DNA from: an uncultured Prevotella sp.
Lineage (GTDB): Bacteria; Bacteroidota; Bacteroidia; Bacteroidales; Bacteroidaceae
DNA: 64,000 nt
Direction: 5' to 3'
Assembly: GCA_934272845.1 (NCBI GenBank)
Contig: CAKQSF010000002.1
Coordinates: 1 to 64,000, forward strand
Part shown: positions 36,181 through 45,134 of the stretch, in pieces
How positions within the stretch are numbered: position 1 is the stretch's first letter
Layout: each line of letters opens with the position of its first letter
Made by a program: the position numbers and the translations under genes
Notes under the pieces: model-generated
Seen by the model: only the letters and a program-made list of their open reading frames with translations
Told to the model about the DNA's origin: nothing
Database searches by the model: none

Positions 36181-36212
36181 TTTGTCTATTTCATAAATAA
36201 TATGTAATTTTG
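36181..36212 (+). promoter_or_regulatory. promoter of the LtaS-like gene
   Basis: TTTG at 36181-36184 and TAATTTTG at 36205-36212, 20 bp apart. Transcription would begin near 36218, about 60 nt before the ATG at 36281. Confidence 0.75.
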
Positions 36213-36280
36213 CCATTGTTTTTACGGAGAGTGACATTTAGATTGTCACATTAAATTAAGATTAAAAAGGATAATAAAAC

Positions 36281-38302
36281 ATGAGGTTAGTTGATAAAAG
36301 ACCAGACTATAACCCTTCAAGGGTGTCTGTGGTATTGGCGGCATTGTATAATTTGGTGCTGGTTTATGTAGCATATTTTGTGTGCCGCATATTCTATGTT
36401 GTAGCCAACTGGAACGCTTTTGGTAGTGATTTGGGCAACCTTTCACTGTGGGAGTTACTGAAAGGAAGTTTTCTCTTTGATACTTCAGCAATTATTTATA
36501 CCAATTCCCTTTACATCGTACTAATGTTTCTGCCTCTGCATCTTAAAGAAACAGCAATGTGGCAGAAAGTAACTCGGTGGTTGTACTATGTCGTCAACGC
36601 ATTAGCGGTAATAATAAACCTCTGTGATGCGGTGTATTTTACATATACCGGCCGCAGAACCACATCAACAGTAGTCCATGAATTCTCTAACGAGACCAAC
36701 CTATGGTCCATCATAGGTATATCAATTATCAATTATTGGTATCTCGTTTTAATAGGTGTTATACTAATTTTCTGCCTTGTCTTTTTCTATATTACTCCAG
36801 CATCGTTTAAGGTGGAGCGTGAAAGAAAGGCCATGGTAAGGTATTATGCAATGCAAGTGTTATGCTTCTTGGTTTGCGTTCCCTGTTGTGTAGCAGGCAT
36901 GAGAGGAGGTTTTACCACAGCAGTACGCCCTATAACGCTCAGTAATGCAAACCAATACGTAAACCGTCCAACGGAGGCAGCAATAGTACTCAATACGCCA
37001 TTCTCACTTATTAGATCAACAGGCAAGAATGTTTTTTATAATCCAAACTACTTCACAGAAAAACAACTTGATAAGATTTATTCCCCAATACACAATGCAG
37101 GGAAGCCATTCACAAACCAAGTGGCGGTGAAACGTAACGTGGTGGTGCTGATAGTTGAAAGTTTCGGAAGGGAATACATTGCCGAGTATAATGACCTTTA
37201 TAAGGTTGACAACTACAAAGGTTATGCTCCATTCATGGATTCCATGGTCAGGAAGTCACTGACCTTTGACTATACTTTCGCCAATGGCAGAAAGAGTATA
37301 GACGGAATGCCATCAATACTTTCAGGTATACCACATTTTCTAGAACCTTTTTTCCTTACCCCAGCATCGCTGAATACCGTCAGTGGACTTGCTGGTGAGT
37401 TAGGGAAGTGTGGTTATTCATCTGCTTTCTTTCATGGTGCGGAGAATGGTAGCATGGGCTTTGAAGCATTTGCTAAGACAACAGGCTTCCAAAAATACTA
37501 TGGACGTACAGAGTTTAATGAAGATAAGCGTTTTGATGGCGATAAAGACTTTGACGGAACGTGGGCTATATGGGACGAGCCGTTCTTGCAGTTCTATGCA
37601 AAGAAGATGACAGAGATGAAGCAACCATTCGTTACTGCCGTTTTCACCGCCTCCAGCCACCATCCGTATGTTATACCAGAGAAGTACAACAAGAGGTTCG
37701 ATATACTTTGGGAGCGTGACAATCCTATACATAAATGTATAAGATATACGGACATGGCACTTCGTAAGTTCTTCGAGACTGCAAAGAAACAGCCATGGTA
37801 TAAGAACACAATATTTGTGATAACGTCCGACCATACCAACATCTATGACCATCAAGAGTATGGGACAGACCTCGGACTCTTTGGCGCTCCAATACTTATC
37901 TATGACCCATTGGGCGACATAGAGCCAGGTCGTAGACATTGCGTTGCACAGCAAACGGACATTATGCCTACCGTGCTCAGTTACTTAGGCTATAGCAATC
38001 CGTATCTGTCTTTTGGCGTAGACCTTCTTACTGCCAATGATGCAGACACATGGGCGGTAAACTTCAGTAACGGAATATATCAGTTCGTGAAAGGTGATTA
38101 CGTGATACAGTTTGACGGTAGATATATAACAGGTGCGTTTAACTATAAGGAAGATTGGTTCATGCTGAAGAACTTAAAGAATAACCCAGCGTTGAAACCG
38201 CAATTCCAAAGCATGGAAAAACAATTGAAGGGCATCATACAGAGTTATATGACACGTATGATTGACGACCGATTGGTGCCTGACGGGGCAAAGAAAAAGT
38301 AA
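36281..38302 (+). CDS. LtaS-like membrane phosphoglycerol/phosphoethanolamine transferase (sulfatase fold)
   Basis: A 673-aa inner-membrane protein with five N-terminal transmembrane segments within about residues 10-215 and an extracytoplasmic sulfatase-fold domain. 'NVVVLIVESFGREY' (about 287) supplies the metal-binding Glu, 'NGRKSIDGMPSI' (about 340) the likely nucleophile Ser/Thr region, and 'ITSDHTNIYDHQEYG' (about 515) the Asp-His metal ligands. The family transfers phosphoglycerol or related head groups onto envelope glycans or lipids. Bacteroidota lack lipoteichoic acid, so the acceptor is probably a surface glycan or glycolipid (inference). Promoter at 36181; transcription probably stops in the hairpin at 38333-38373. 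Confidence 0.8.
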   Translation: MRLVDKRPDYNPSRVSVVLAALYNLVLVYVAYFVCRIFYVVANWNAFGSDLGNLSLWELLKGSFLFDTSAIIYTNSLYIVLMFLPLHLKETAMWQKVTRWLYYVVNALAVIINLCDAVYFTYTGRRTTSTVVHEFSNETNLWSIIGISIINYWYLVLIGVILIFCLVFFYITPASFKVERERKAMVRYYAMQVLCFLVCVPCCVAGMRGGFTTAVRPITLSNANQYVNRPTEAAIVLNTPFSLIRSTGKNVFYNPNYFTEKQLDKIYSPIHNAGKPFTNQVAVKRNVVVLIVESFGREYIAEYNDLYKVDNYKGYAPFMDSMVRKSLTFDYTFANGRKSIDGMPSILSGIPHFLEPFFLTPASLNTVSGLAGELGKCGYSSAFFHGAENGSMGFEAFAKTTGFQKYYGRTEFNEDKRFDGDKDFDGTWAIWDEPFLQFYAKKMTEMKQPFVTAVFTASSHHPYVIPEKYNKRFDILWERDNPIHKCIRYTDMALRKFFETAKKQPWYKNTIFVITSDHTNIYDHQEYGTDLGLFGAPILIYDPLGDIEPGRRHCVAQQTDIMPTVLSYLGYSNPYLSFGVDLLTANDADTWAVNFSNGIYQFVKGDYVIQFDGRYITGAFNYKEDWFMLKNLKNNPALKPQFQSMEKQLKGIIQSYMTRMIDDRLVPDGAKKK

Positions 38303-38328
38303 GAGTTCCAAGTAAAAGGATAGCAGTT

Positions 38329-38407
38329 TAAGTAAGTGTTTATTATTGTAGATAATACAAGAATAAACACTTATTCATTTGTAAAAATAATTTTGAATAC
38401 TTACTTA
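38329..38407. repeat. small inverted-repeat element (family M3) ending in a start codon
   Basis: TAAGTAAGT at the left end and ACTTACTTA at the right end are perfect inverted termini; the last A is the A of the downstream ATG. Inside are a 12-bp stem TAAGTGTTTATT/AATAAACACTTA (38333-38344 and 38362-38373) and TAATTTTG (38388-38395), a -7 box. The right end (ATAATTTTGAATACTTACTT) is identical to the right end of the element at 59308-59630. Confidence 0.7.
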
Positions 38408-39015
38408 TGATAAAAAATTTGGTATACGACTTTGGTAAGGTACTCGTAGACTATGACTATTTCGTAGTTCTTGACGAACTCTTTGCCACACATGAGCAAG
38501 CGGAGGACTTCTACCGTCACCTAATGGACGATGGCTGGAATGAGCGTCTTGACCGTGAGGAACGCAGTTTTGAACAAATTATTCGTGATATGCAGCAGGC
38601 CATGCCGCAGTACGAGAAAGAGATTCAAGGCTTTGGCGACCGCTATACGGAGTTTGTGCTAGGGGAAATGGAAGGTATGCGCTCTTTGCTCTCAAGGCTA
38701 AAGGAACAGGGATATAAACTGTATGGACTGACAAACTGGTGCAGCAAGGTACACATAACAATGACGCAGTACCCTATATTCCAATTGCTTGACGGTAGAT
38801 TAATATCCTCAGAGGAACACCTCGTAAAGCCGGAGCAAGCCATTTATGAGCGTATCTGTCGCAAGTTCAACCTGAAGGCAGAGGAATGTGTCTTCGCTGA
38901 CGATAAGATAGAGAACGTAGAGGCAGCGAAAGCATACGGCATGCAGGGCATATGGTTTAAGGATACCAAGCAGTATGAGGTGGAACTAAAGAATATTTTG
39001 GCGTGTACAAGATAA
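38407..39015 (+). CDS. HAD-family phosphatase (YihX-like)
   Basis: A 202-aa cytoplasmic HAD hydrolase of subfamily IA. Motif I is 'VYDFGKVLVDYD': Asp8 would be the nucleophile and the usual second Asp is Gly, as in YihX-type sugar-phosphate phosphatases. Motif II is 'GLTNW' (about 106), the Lys of motif III is in 'HLVKPEQAIYE' (about 140), and motif IV is 'VFADDKIENVEAA' (about 167). Predicted to hydrolyse a small phosphate ester, perhaps a sugar phosphate; the substrate is not readable. The ATG overlaps the right end of a repeat element whose -7 box lies about 12 bp upstream, so the mRNA may have almost no leader. Confidence 0.85.
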   Translation: MIKNLVYDFGKVLVDYDYFVVLDELFATHEQAEDFYRHLMDDGWNERLDREERSFEQIIRDMQQAMPQYEKEIQGFGDRYTEFVLGEMEGMRSLLSRLKEQGYKLYGLTNWCSKVHITMTQYPIFQLLDGRLISSEEHLVKPEQAIYERICRKFNLKAEECVFADDKIENVEAAKAYGMQGIWFKDTKQYEVELKNILACTR

Positions 39016-39087
39016 TAGATTTGCGCAAGCCTTTGCATAGATGTGTTCTCAGTTGTGTACATCATTGCAGGAATAAGATATAAACAC

Positions 39088-39129
39088 AAAAGGGCGAAGT
39101 TAGCATATTCATGTTAACTTCGCCCTTTT
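39088..39129. terminator. bidirectional terminator between convergent genes
   Basis: AAAGGGCGAAGTTA and TAACTTCGCCCTTT form a 14-bp stem with A and T runs on both sides. It would stop the HAD gene on the plus strand and the DUF4625 operon on the minus strand. Confidence 0.9.
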
Positions 39130-39185
39130 AATAATTTATACATCAGTGGAGTGTAGGCTTACTAATAGATAGACGTACGCTTCTA

Positions 39186-39689
39186 TTACTTTACTTTGAT
39201 GCTTATAGCCTTGAGTTGTTGCCATCCCGCTTTGTCTGTTACACGTATCATGAAGTGATAATCACCAGGGTCAATGTCCTTTGGGATGGCAATATCCACT
39301 TTTGCCTCATACGATTTCAAGCCCGATGGGATAGATTGATCCTGATTATACACCCAAGGATTCACCGGACTCTTCTTCGCGTCGAGTGGACAGTCACCAG
39401 CAGAAGTGGAATGAGAATGATGATCAAAGTTGTTGTGTATTTCTATATTAAAGTTACCGAGTTCTACATTGTCAGTGAACGTATAGCGAAACGCAATGAT
39501 GTCGCCCCGCATATATTGCTGACAGTCGATAGGGTTGGGCACATCCCCATCCATAATGGTGGGCTTCTCTTGATCGGTGGCCTTTGAGTCAGTGTCATCG
39601 TCGTTTGAGCATGATGTCAAACTAACAGTTATACCCATGGCTGTTGCTACCAAAAATATGTATAAATAAGAAATGGAACTTCTTTTCAT
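39186..39689 (-). CDS. DUF4625-like lipoprotein, single repeat
   Basis: A 167-aa lipoprotein of unknown function: Cys27 in 'VSLTSC', followed by SNDDDTD, an acidic stretch typical of surface-exposed Bacteroidota lipoproteins. One Ig-like repeat of the DUF4625 type ends 'PGDYHFMIRVTDKAGWQ'. A His-rich patch, 'NNFDHHSHSTSAGDC', could bind metal. The frame is open from 39746, but the ATG at 39689 gives a proper lipoprotein signal. Last gene of the reverse-strand operon, 94 bp after the two-repeat relative. Confidence 0.7.
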   Translation of the reverse strand: MKRSSISYLYIFLVATAMGITVSLTSCSNDDDTDSKATDQEKPTIMDGDVPNPIDCQQYMRGDIIAFRYTFTDNVELGNFNIEIHNNFDHHSHSTSAGDCPLDAKKSPVNPWVYNQDQSIPSGLKSYEAKVDIAIPKDIDPGDYHFMIRVTDKAGWQQLKAISIKVK

Positions 39690-39783
39690 GGTTCTTGTTT
39701 GTCTTGAAATGAGAATCTTGGCTTGGCACAAAAGTGCCAAAGCCAAGTAGTTGTTATACTAATTTCGTAATACGTTAATAACT

Positions 39784-40551
39784 TTATTCCCTTGTAATCT
39801 GAATACCTTCAGCCTCTTCTGTAGTAGAGTTACCGTTAGCATCGGTTACTGTAAAGTGAATGTGATATTCCCCTTCAGGAGCATCATTAGGAATCAATGG
39901 ATGTTCATGGAAGAGCGCAGAGGTCTGTCCGAGATACTTCTCATCTGTGTAAGTGTAAACCTTCTCGTATTTAGTTGCGGTGTTATGAAATTCCACTTCA
40001 ATCTTTGCTATCTTATGAGGTGCCTCTATTTGTGCCTCCAAGTGCATCTTCTTACCTATCACAGCCTTGTGACAGTCTTCTTCGCCAATCTCCTTGAAGG
40101 TTATGGAAGGAGCTGTTTCGTCAAGTGCCTTAATCGTCAAGTCAGACGTAAAGGTCGTACTCTGACCGAGTTTATCTGTCACAACAAAGGTAACCTTGTA
40201 ATCTCCAGCAACAGCATCGGCAGGTATGTCAAGATGTTCGTGGAATGTAGCGTTCTTCACATCGATGTACTTGCCTTCGGTGTATGACTGAGTTACAATA
40301 GTAGTCTTACCATCAGCGGTGGCTATAGTTACGTTTATGCGTGCTATTAAGCCTTCAGCCTCCAAGTCACCCTCTAAATGAAGGTCCTTGCCAGCGGTGG
40401 CTTCTTTAGAGTTTTCCTCGCCAACCTCGGCAAGAGTTGCTACAGGTTTGGCAACAGATACTAATGGATCATCATCGCTGTTGCAAGATGAAAGAACTAA
40501 ACTAAAAGCACAAAACAGCACAGTGGCTGATAAAATAAATATCTTTTTCAT
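39784..40551 (-). CDS. DUF4625-like lipoprotein, two repeats
   Basis: A 255-aa lipoprotein: Cys23 in 'LVLSSC', then NSDDDP. Two homologous Ig-like repeats (about 35-140 and 145-250) share the pattern 'K(D/K)xHLE...FHEHxxIPxDAxxGxYxxxFxVTDxxG'. The repeated FHEH motif and other His residues suggest metal binding on the surface. It lies 29 bp after the TonB-dependent receptor, as an accessory lipoprotein would. Function is inferred from context only. Confidence 0.7.
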   Translation of the reverse strand: MKKIFILSATVLFCAFSLVLSSCNSDDDPLVSVAKPVATLAEVGEENSKEATAGKDLHLEGDLEAEGLIARINVTIATADGKTTIVTQSYTEGKYIDVKNATFHEHLDIPADAVAGDYKVTFVVTDKLGQSTTFTSDLTIKALDETAPSITFKEIGEEDCHKAVIGKKMHLEAQIEAPHKIAKIEVEFHNTATKYEKVYTYTDEKYLGQTSALFHEHPLIPNDAPEGEYHIHFTVTDANGNSTTEEAEGIQITRE

Positions 40552-40580
40552 TGTTGTTAATCTTTTAATAAAATGTTTTG

Positions 40581-42815
40581 TTAAAAACTCCAGGATACCA
40601 TTGCCGAGAAATTTCTTCCAGGTTCTGGTACACCAATGAGTCTGTAATAACTGGTATGGTCATAGTAATGCTTGCCAAGTAAGTTTTCTCCGCGAAGAGT
40701 CAGTTCCAGTAAGTTTCCAGCCAACAAGAGATTCTTCCCTATACTGGCATTTAGTAGTTGATGCCCATCGGTCTTTTCCTCAGGAGGAACAATCCTATTC
40801 TGTGAGCCTACCACTTGCCATTCCAGAGCAATGAATCCAGATTTGTTAGAATCTTGCCTCTGTAAGAGATAGCGCAGTTCTGTGCGAAGTGACCATGGAG
40901 TAGAGAACGGAAGGCCATATCCTTTTTTCTCTCCATTGAGTTGACGCGCATATAGATACTCGCCGTCTACGTTCAACAGCAAACAAGGTTGTATCTTCCA
41001 CGAAGCATTACCCTCAAAACCCCATCTCAACACCTTGGCTTGTGTATAATAGTAGAGTTGTAAGCCCTCTTTGTACTGCGGTGTAGGATTGAGATAGATA
41101 TAGTTAGGGAAATAGTTAAGATACGGAGTCAGTTGCACTGCAAGTACACCATTGTCGAAAATGACTCCTGCATCCATCTGATAACTTTCTTCTGGCGTCA
41201 GGTTTGCATTGCCTTTCTCGTATCGGAATAGATTGTAATTCACGCCATCCATTCCCAATTCCTTGGCTATTGGCATACGGAAGCTCTTGCCTATATTGAA
41301 TTTGAATAGCCAGTTGCCTACCGATTGGTTTACACCCACGGACCAAGTAAAACTATTGAAACTACGTTTTATATTGGCGGAACGTTCCATGAAGACAGAG
41401 TCGCCGTGTTGTACAAAGCCATTCATAGAATAATCATGGGTAGATGTCTTGACAGGTGTTTTATACCAATCATGATAATTGTGGATATTCACGTTGCCAT
41501 GGTCAATTCTTACCCCTGCTGTCAAACAGAGATTATCCTTTATTTTCCACCTATCCAAAGCAAAGCCGCCAAACGTCGATAGTTCAAAGTCAGGTAATAT
41601 AAATCCCCATCCGCCTCTACGGTTATGCTGATGCTCCGCGTTTGCTCCCATTTGCAGTTCATGACTGCCTATTCGCAGCATTGCTTTCACATTAGCAGAG
41701 AACGTTTGTTTAGTAAAACTCCTCTCTAATGTGTTAGGAGGTATCGGCATATATCCGTGCGATACAGGTTCAGAAAGTTCTTGCTGGTGGTTATTCTGGT
41801 AGGCGAAGTCGCCTTCCAGTGTACCACCACTCCAACTCCAGTCAGTATGATTAGACACCAAAAGGTGGTTTATTGTATGATAAGGCAGGTCAATGTCACG
41901 ATACGAACTATCGTAGTCGATGCCCGACAATCTTACCTCCAAACCATGTGCATTAGCAAAGAACCCCGCTTTCGTGTTTACGTCAGCAATGCGAAAAGAA
42001 GTGTTCCATCTATTTCCTGCATAGCCGAGCATTACGTTTCCGTCCAGCTCACGTCCCGCAGTGTTACGAAGACGTTGGTCTTTTAGTTTAATCCAGTATG
42101 AGTAATACTCTATGCTGTCGGTAGGAACCTTGTAATCAGCATAATCTACCCATGTGGCGTTGACCTTATACCATAACTTTTCGTTTCTGCCCATCAAACG
42201 AATAGAGGAGCCAATAGACTCATTGTAGGTTCTTCCGAAGAGATATACTTGTCCTGCAAACTTTTTTATTGGCACAGTATTACTCTTCAGGTTGATGACT
42301 CCACCTATGGCATCAGAACCATACATGAGTGAAGCAGGTCCCTTAATAACTTCGGCTTGGTCAATAGCATACTGGTCTATCTCCATCCCATGGTCGTCTC
42401 CCCATTGTTGCCCCTCATGCTTGATGCCATTTTCCGTCACCAATACACGATTGAATCCTAAGCCACGAATCATCGGTTTCGACTCTCCAGAGCCTACATT
42501 CATAGCCTGCACACCTGGCAGTTTACTAAGTGTCTGCATTAGTGACCCGTTGAAATTCTCTTCAATAAATTGTTTGTTTGCCCTAACCACGTTGAGGGCA
42601 TATCTCATCTGTAATTCTTTATTAGAACTTCCGCTTACTATCACTTCATTTAGGGATACACCTTCCCCTGTCATTTGTTTTTTTCTGTCTTGCGGAACTG
42701 CACCCATCACCGAATCATTAGGCAATGAATATGTCACCGCATTTGACGTAAACGCATGACTGAAATTGACGAAAAGAGGAAGCATAACGAGTGTTAACTT
42801 CTTTTTCTTCATCAT
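40581..42815 (-). CDS. TonB-dependent outer-membrane receptor
   Basis: A 744-aa receptor of ordinary (not SusC) size. After the signal peptide comes 'EGVSLNEVIVSGSS', a TonB-box-like stretch, then the plug: 'LSKLPGVQAMNVGSGESKP' and 'VIKGPASLMYGSDAIGGVINL' (about 165). The barrel ends in 'NFSAMVSWSF' with the terminal Phe. The loops are His-rich ('HEGQQWGDDHGMEID', 'AEHQHNRRGGWG'). With the His-rich lipoproteins and the His/Cys-rich membrane protein around it, a metal such as zinc or copper, or a metal complex, is the likely cargo (inference). Two adjacent Met codons start the gene; 42815 is used. Confidence 0.88.
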   Translation of the reverse strand: MMKKKKLTLVMLPLFVNFSHAFTSNAVTYSLPNDSVMGAVPQDRKKQMTGEGVSLNEVIVSGSSNKELQMRYALNVVRANKQFIEENFNGSLMQTLSKLPGVQAMNVGSGESKPMIRGLGFNRVLVTENGIKHEGQQWGDDHGMEIDQYAIDQAEVIKGPASLMYGSDAIGGVINLKSNTVPIKKFAGQVYLFGRTYNESIGSSIRLMGRNEKLWYKVNATWVDYADYKVPTDSIEYYSYWIKLKDQRLRNTAGRELDGNVMLGYAGNRWNTSFRIADVNTKAGFFANAHGLEVRLSGIDYDSSYRDIDLPYHTINHLLVSNHTDWSWSGGTLEGDFAYQNNHQQELSEPVSHGYMPIPPNTLERSFTKQTFSANVKAMLRIGSHELQMGANAEHQHNRRGGWGFILPDFELSTFGGFALDRWKIKDNLCLTAGVRIDHGNVNIHNYHDWYKTPVKTSTHDYSMNGFVQHGDSVFMERSANIKRSFNSFTWSVGVNQSVGNWLFKFNIGKSFRMPIAKELGMDGVNYNLFRYEKGNANLTPEESYQMDAGVIFDNGVLAVQLTPYLNYFPNYIYLNPTPQYKEGLQLYYYTQAKVLRWGFEGNASWKIQPCLLLNVDGEYLYARQLNGEKKGYGLPFSTPWSLRTELRYLLQRQDSNKSGFIALEWQVVGSQNRIVPPEEKTDGHQLLNASIGKNLLLAGNLLELTLRGENLLGKHYYDHTSYYRLIGVPEPGRNFSAMVSWSF

Positions 42816-42919
42816 AAATCATTTAGAAAAAATCGGCAGACAAGGTCACACAGACATTGGAAACGTCCATAGATAAGTGACTATAGCCGATTCTCTTTTT
42901 TGAATAATAAATAAAAAAA

Positions 42920-43282
42920 CTACAAAGAGAGAAGTACAGGAGGTCCACGTGTGGTGTAAATATTGCCTTCACGTGTCTTGACAAATGAGCAAGAAACAAC
43001 AAAGGCAATGTGAACGATAGCGATAAACGCCGCTATCTTGATAATAGTAGGTACCACGTATGGCAGATTGTGCAACTGGCATAGCAGACAATCATGTGTA
43101 AAAGAACTTCCAGCAGTAATGTGTCCATCGTGGTGAATGTGATGTGCGCAATCGTAGCAATAGGATATAGCGTTTCCTTCCTCCTCCGTGTGGTGGTGGA
43201 AGGTAACGGCGAGCATCATTGGTAGGTACACCAACATCAGCAGCCATGCAAGCCTTATTCTCCTCTTTTTAAGATTACGCAT
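42920..43282 (-). CDS. small His/Cys-rich membrane protein
   Basis: A 120-aa protein of unknown function with two transmembrane segments (about 12-28 and 78-100). Between them lies a metal-ligand-rich segment: FHHHTEEE at about 28, CYDCAHHIHHDGH at about 42-54, and HDCLLCQLH at about 64-72. Such CxxC and His clusters suggest binding of zinc or copper in the periplasm, or a metal-sensing accessory role. It is the first gene of the operon with the TonB-dependent receptor, 104 bp upstream of it. Confidence 0.65.
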   Translation of the reverse strand: MRNLKKRRIRLAWLLMLVYLPMMLAVTFHHHTEEEGNAISYCYDCAHHIHHDGHITAGSSFTHDCLLCQLHNLPYVVPTIIKIAAFIAIVHIAFVVSCSFVKTREGNIYTTRGPPVLLSL

Positions 43283-43356
43283 TATCTTAAATAGTTTTTA
43301 TGGGTATGCAGTGTTTTAGTGATGGTAAAAAAATAACTTATACCACATAGCAGTTG

Positions 43357-43386
43357 CAAAGGTAATATGTTTTCTTAATAAAACAA
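43357..43386 (-). promoter_or_regulatory. promoter of the metal-type TonB receptor operon
   Basis: On the reverse strand TACCTTTG (43364 to 43357) with TTG (43386 to 43384) about 20 bp upstream. A single repeat end, 'agtgatggtaaaaaaataac' (from 43318), lies in the leader between promoter and gene and resembles the ends of the MITE at 43433. No clear operator palindrome was recognised. Confidence 0.7.
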
Positions 43387-43432
43387 CGAAATGAAAACAA
43401 TTCTTAAGTTAAGAAGTCTAAAAGCAAAATAT

Positions 43433-43627
43433 AGTAATATTAAAAAAATAACTTATTCAATTTTTATAATGTTAAAGTAATGTTTTCTTGCGCATTTTTT
43501 ATCTCATCTTGCTGGCTATTTTGTGGCTATTCATCAGTCACGATGCTCGCATCGCTCCATCTTCATATCCCCAAAATATCTCAGCAATCTGAGGTAAAAA
43601 CTGCGTAAGTTATTTTTCAATATTACA
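43433..43627. repeat. MITE-like inverted-repeat element, family M1 copy A
   Basis: About 195 bp beginning 'agtaatattaaaaaaataac' and ending 'gttatttttcaatattac', so the ends are inverted repeats. Inside, a 'ttttatctca' arm pairs with 'tgaggtaaaaa', around a core shared with copy C (59339-59563): 'tcttgctggctattttgtgg' and 'catcagtcacgatgctcgca'. It has no ORF and lies between two reverse-strand operons. Confidence 0.8.
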
Positions 43628-43685
43628 TAACGCCCAAACTCCGTATTGGAATCTGGGCGTTACATAGTGTATTAATAATGTTCGT

Positions 43686-45071
43686 TTAAAAAGCAGTTTT
43701 ATCGTATGTCACGTTCTTGCTCCTAACGTTAAAGCAGTTGCTACTCTTGTTAATGAATTTATATACAAGTCCCACTTTAAGGTTGTTCAAGAAGATGTCA
43801 TGTATCGGCAGTCGTGCGTCACCCTTAATCTCGTAAATAGCATCGGTGCGCTTCAGTTCGCAGTCCTCCATATATATGTCATGAATGTCTGTGATGCGAG
43901 TTTCGTATGTAGGCACGAGCGTCTTCCATTGGTACAGCACGTCCGTATCAATCTCAAACATACGTCCAGCGCACGTACCCTTACAGTTCTTCATGTAAAT
44001 ATGGTGTATGAAACCACCGCGGCGATGATTTGTCTTCAGGTACATCATACGGAAAACACTATCTGTAGCCTCACAATTCTCCATGTAGATATTACGCACG
44101 CCACCACTCATCTCGCTGCCGATGCCCAGGAAACAATGCCCTTTAACAACCTTACAGTTGCGTACCACCACGTTCTCCGTTGGCTGGTTAATGCGCCATG
44201 CGTCGCGGTTTCGTCCCGACTTGATAACGATAGCGTCATCGCCCTGGTCAAACTGACAGTTCTCTATCAGCACATTCTTAGTCATTTCGAGGTCAATGCC
44301 GTCATTGTTATGGTTATGAGCATACACCTTCAGGTTGCGTGCTATGCCACCATCGCAGAGAAAGAGGTGGATAGTCCAGAACGGAGAGCCGTTGATGCTA
44401 AAGTTGTCGAGCAACACATTACGGCATCTGTTGAAGTGAATAAGGTGCGGACGCATATTGTTCTGTCCCACCGCCATCTGTCTTTGCTCAACAGGCACGT
44501 CGGTAGAGCCCCAAGTGTAGAGTTGCTTAGAAGCCTCAAGGTGCTCCTTGGGACGTTTGAACCACGGTGACCACCCCTTAATGCGTGGCTGTAACTTACC
44601 TTTACCCGTAATAGCGATGTTCTCGCAGTTGAAAGCATAGACGAGTGGCGAGTAGTTAAAACACTCCAGTCCCTCCCATGAAGTCTGCACGGCAGGCAGA
44701 TAGTCCTTATAGTTGTCAGAGAAAACAAGTACTGCTCCCTCTTCAAGGTGCAGGTTCACGTTGCTCATAAAGTGAATAGGCCCAGTGAGCCATTCGCCCT
44801 TAGGCACCACCACTGTGCCGCCACCAGCCTTGTTACACGCCTTAATGGCTTTGTCTATAGCCTTTGTGTTGCTATACTCACCGCCAGCCTTTGCACCATA
44901 TTTAGTGATGACGAATGATTTAGCAGGAAAGACATATTCCTTGATGGCTTCCATCTGGAATGGTGCAGTCACGTTGTGTTCCACGTACTGCGCTTCTTTC
45001 TGCTTAGCAGCCGAGGCGTAGAGAGACGCTGCGGCACAGAGCAGAGAGAGTAAAAACGTTTTTGTTTGCAT
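43686..45071 (-). CDS. GH28-family polygalacturonase-like enzyme with altered active-site motifs
   Basis: A 461-aa exported beta-helix protein: signal peptide ending 'ASAA', then 'YGAKAGGEYSNTKAIDKAI' and 'GGGTVVVPKGEWLTGP', typical of GH28. The catalytic blocks are 'NNDGIDLE' and 'QGDDAIVIKSG', giving the three Asp residues. The usual GHG appears as GHC in 'KGHCFLGIGSEMSGG', and the usual RIK appears as YLK in 'MMYLKTNHRRGG'. GH28 cuts alpha-1,4-galacturonan or rhamnogalacturonan; the substitutions may mean a different specificity. Neighbour of an SGNH hydrolase on the same strand, with REP palindromes in the 169-bp gap. Confidence 0.85.
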   Translation of the reverse strand: MQTKTFLLSLLCAAASLYASAAKQKEAQYVEHNVTAPFQMEAIKEYVFPAKSFVITKYGAKAGGEYSNTKAIDKAIKACNKAGGGTVVVPKGEWLTGPIHFMSNVNLHLEEGAVLVFSDNYKDYLPAVQTSWEGLECFNYSPLVYAFNCENIAITGKGKLQPRIKGWSPWFKRPKEHLEASKQLYTWGSTDVPVEQRQMAVGQNNMRPHLIHFNRCRNVLLDNFSINGSPFWTIHLFLCDGGIARNLKVYAHNHNNDGIDLEMTKNVLIENCQFDQGDDAIVIKSGRNRDAWRINQPTENVVVRNCKVVKGHCFLGIGSEMSGGVRNIYMENCEATDSVFRMMYLKTNHRRGGFIHHIYMKNCKGTCAGRMFEIDTDVLYQWKTLVPTYETRITDIHDIYMEDCELKRTDAIYEIKGDARLPIHDIFLNNLKVGLVYKFINKSSNCFNVRSKNVTYDKTAF

Positions 45072-45134
45072 TAGTTTAGTTAGTTTTTGGTTATAATTAT
45101 AAAATGATGTGTGTTTTTATGTAACAGGTTATGT

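Noticed and set aside
42292..42759. 155-aa plus-strand frame
   Set aside because: Antisense to the plug of the TonB-dependent receptor.
43800..44570. 256-aa plus-strand frame
   Set aside because: Antisense to the GH28 gene, which has all expected Asp motifs.
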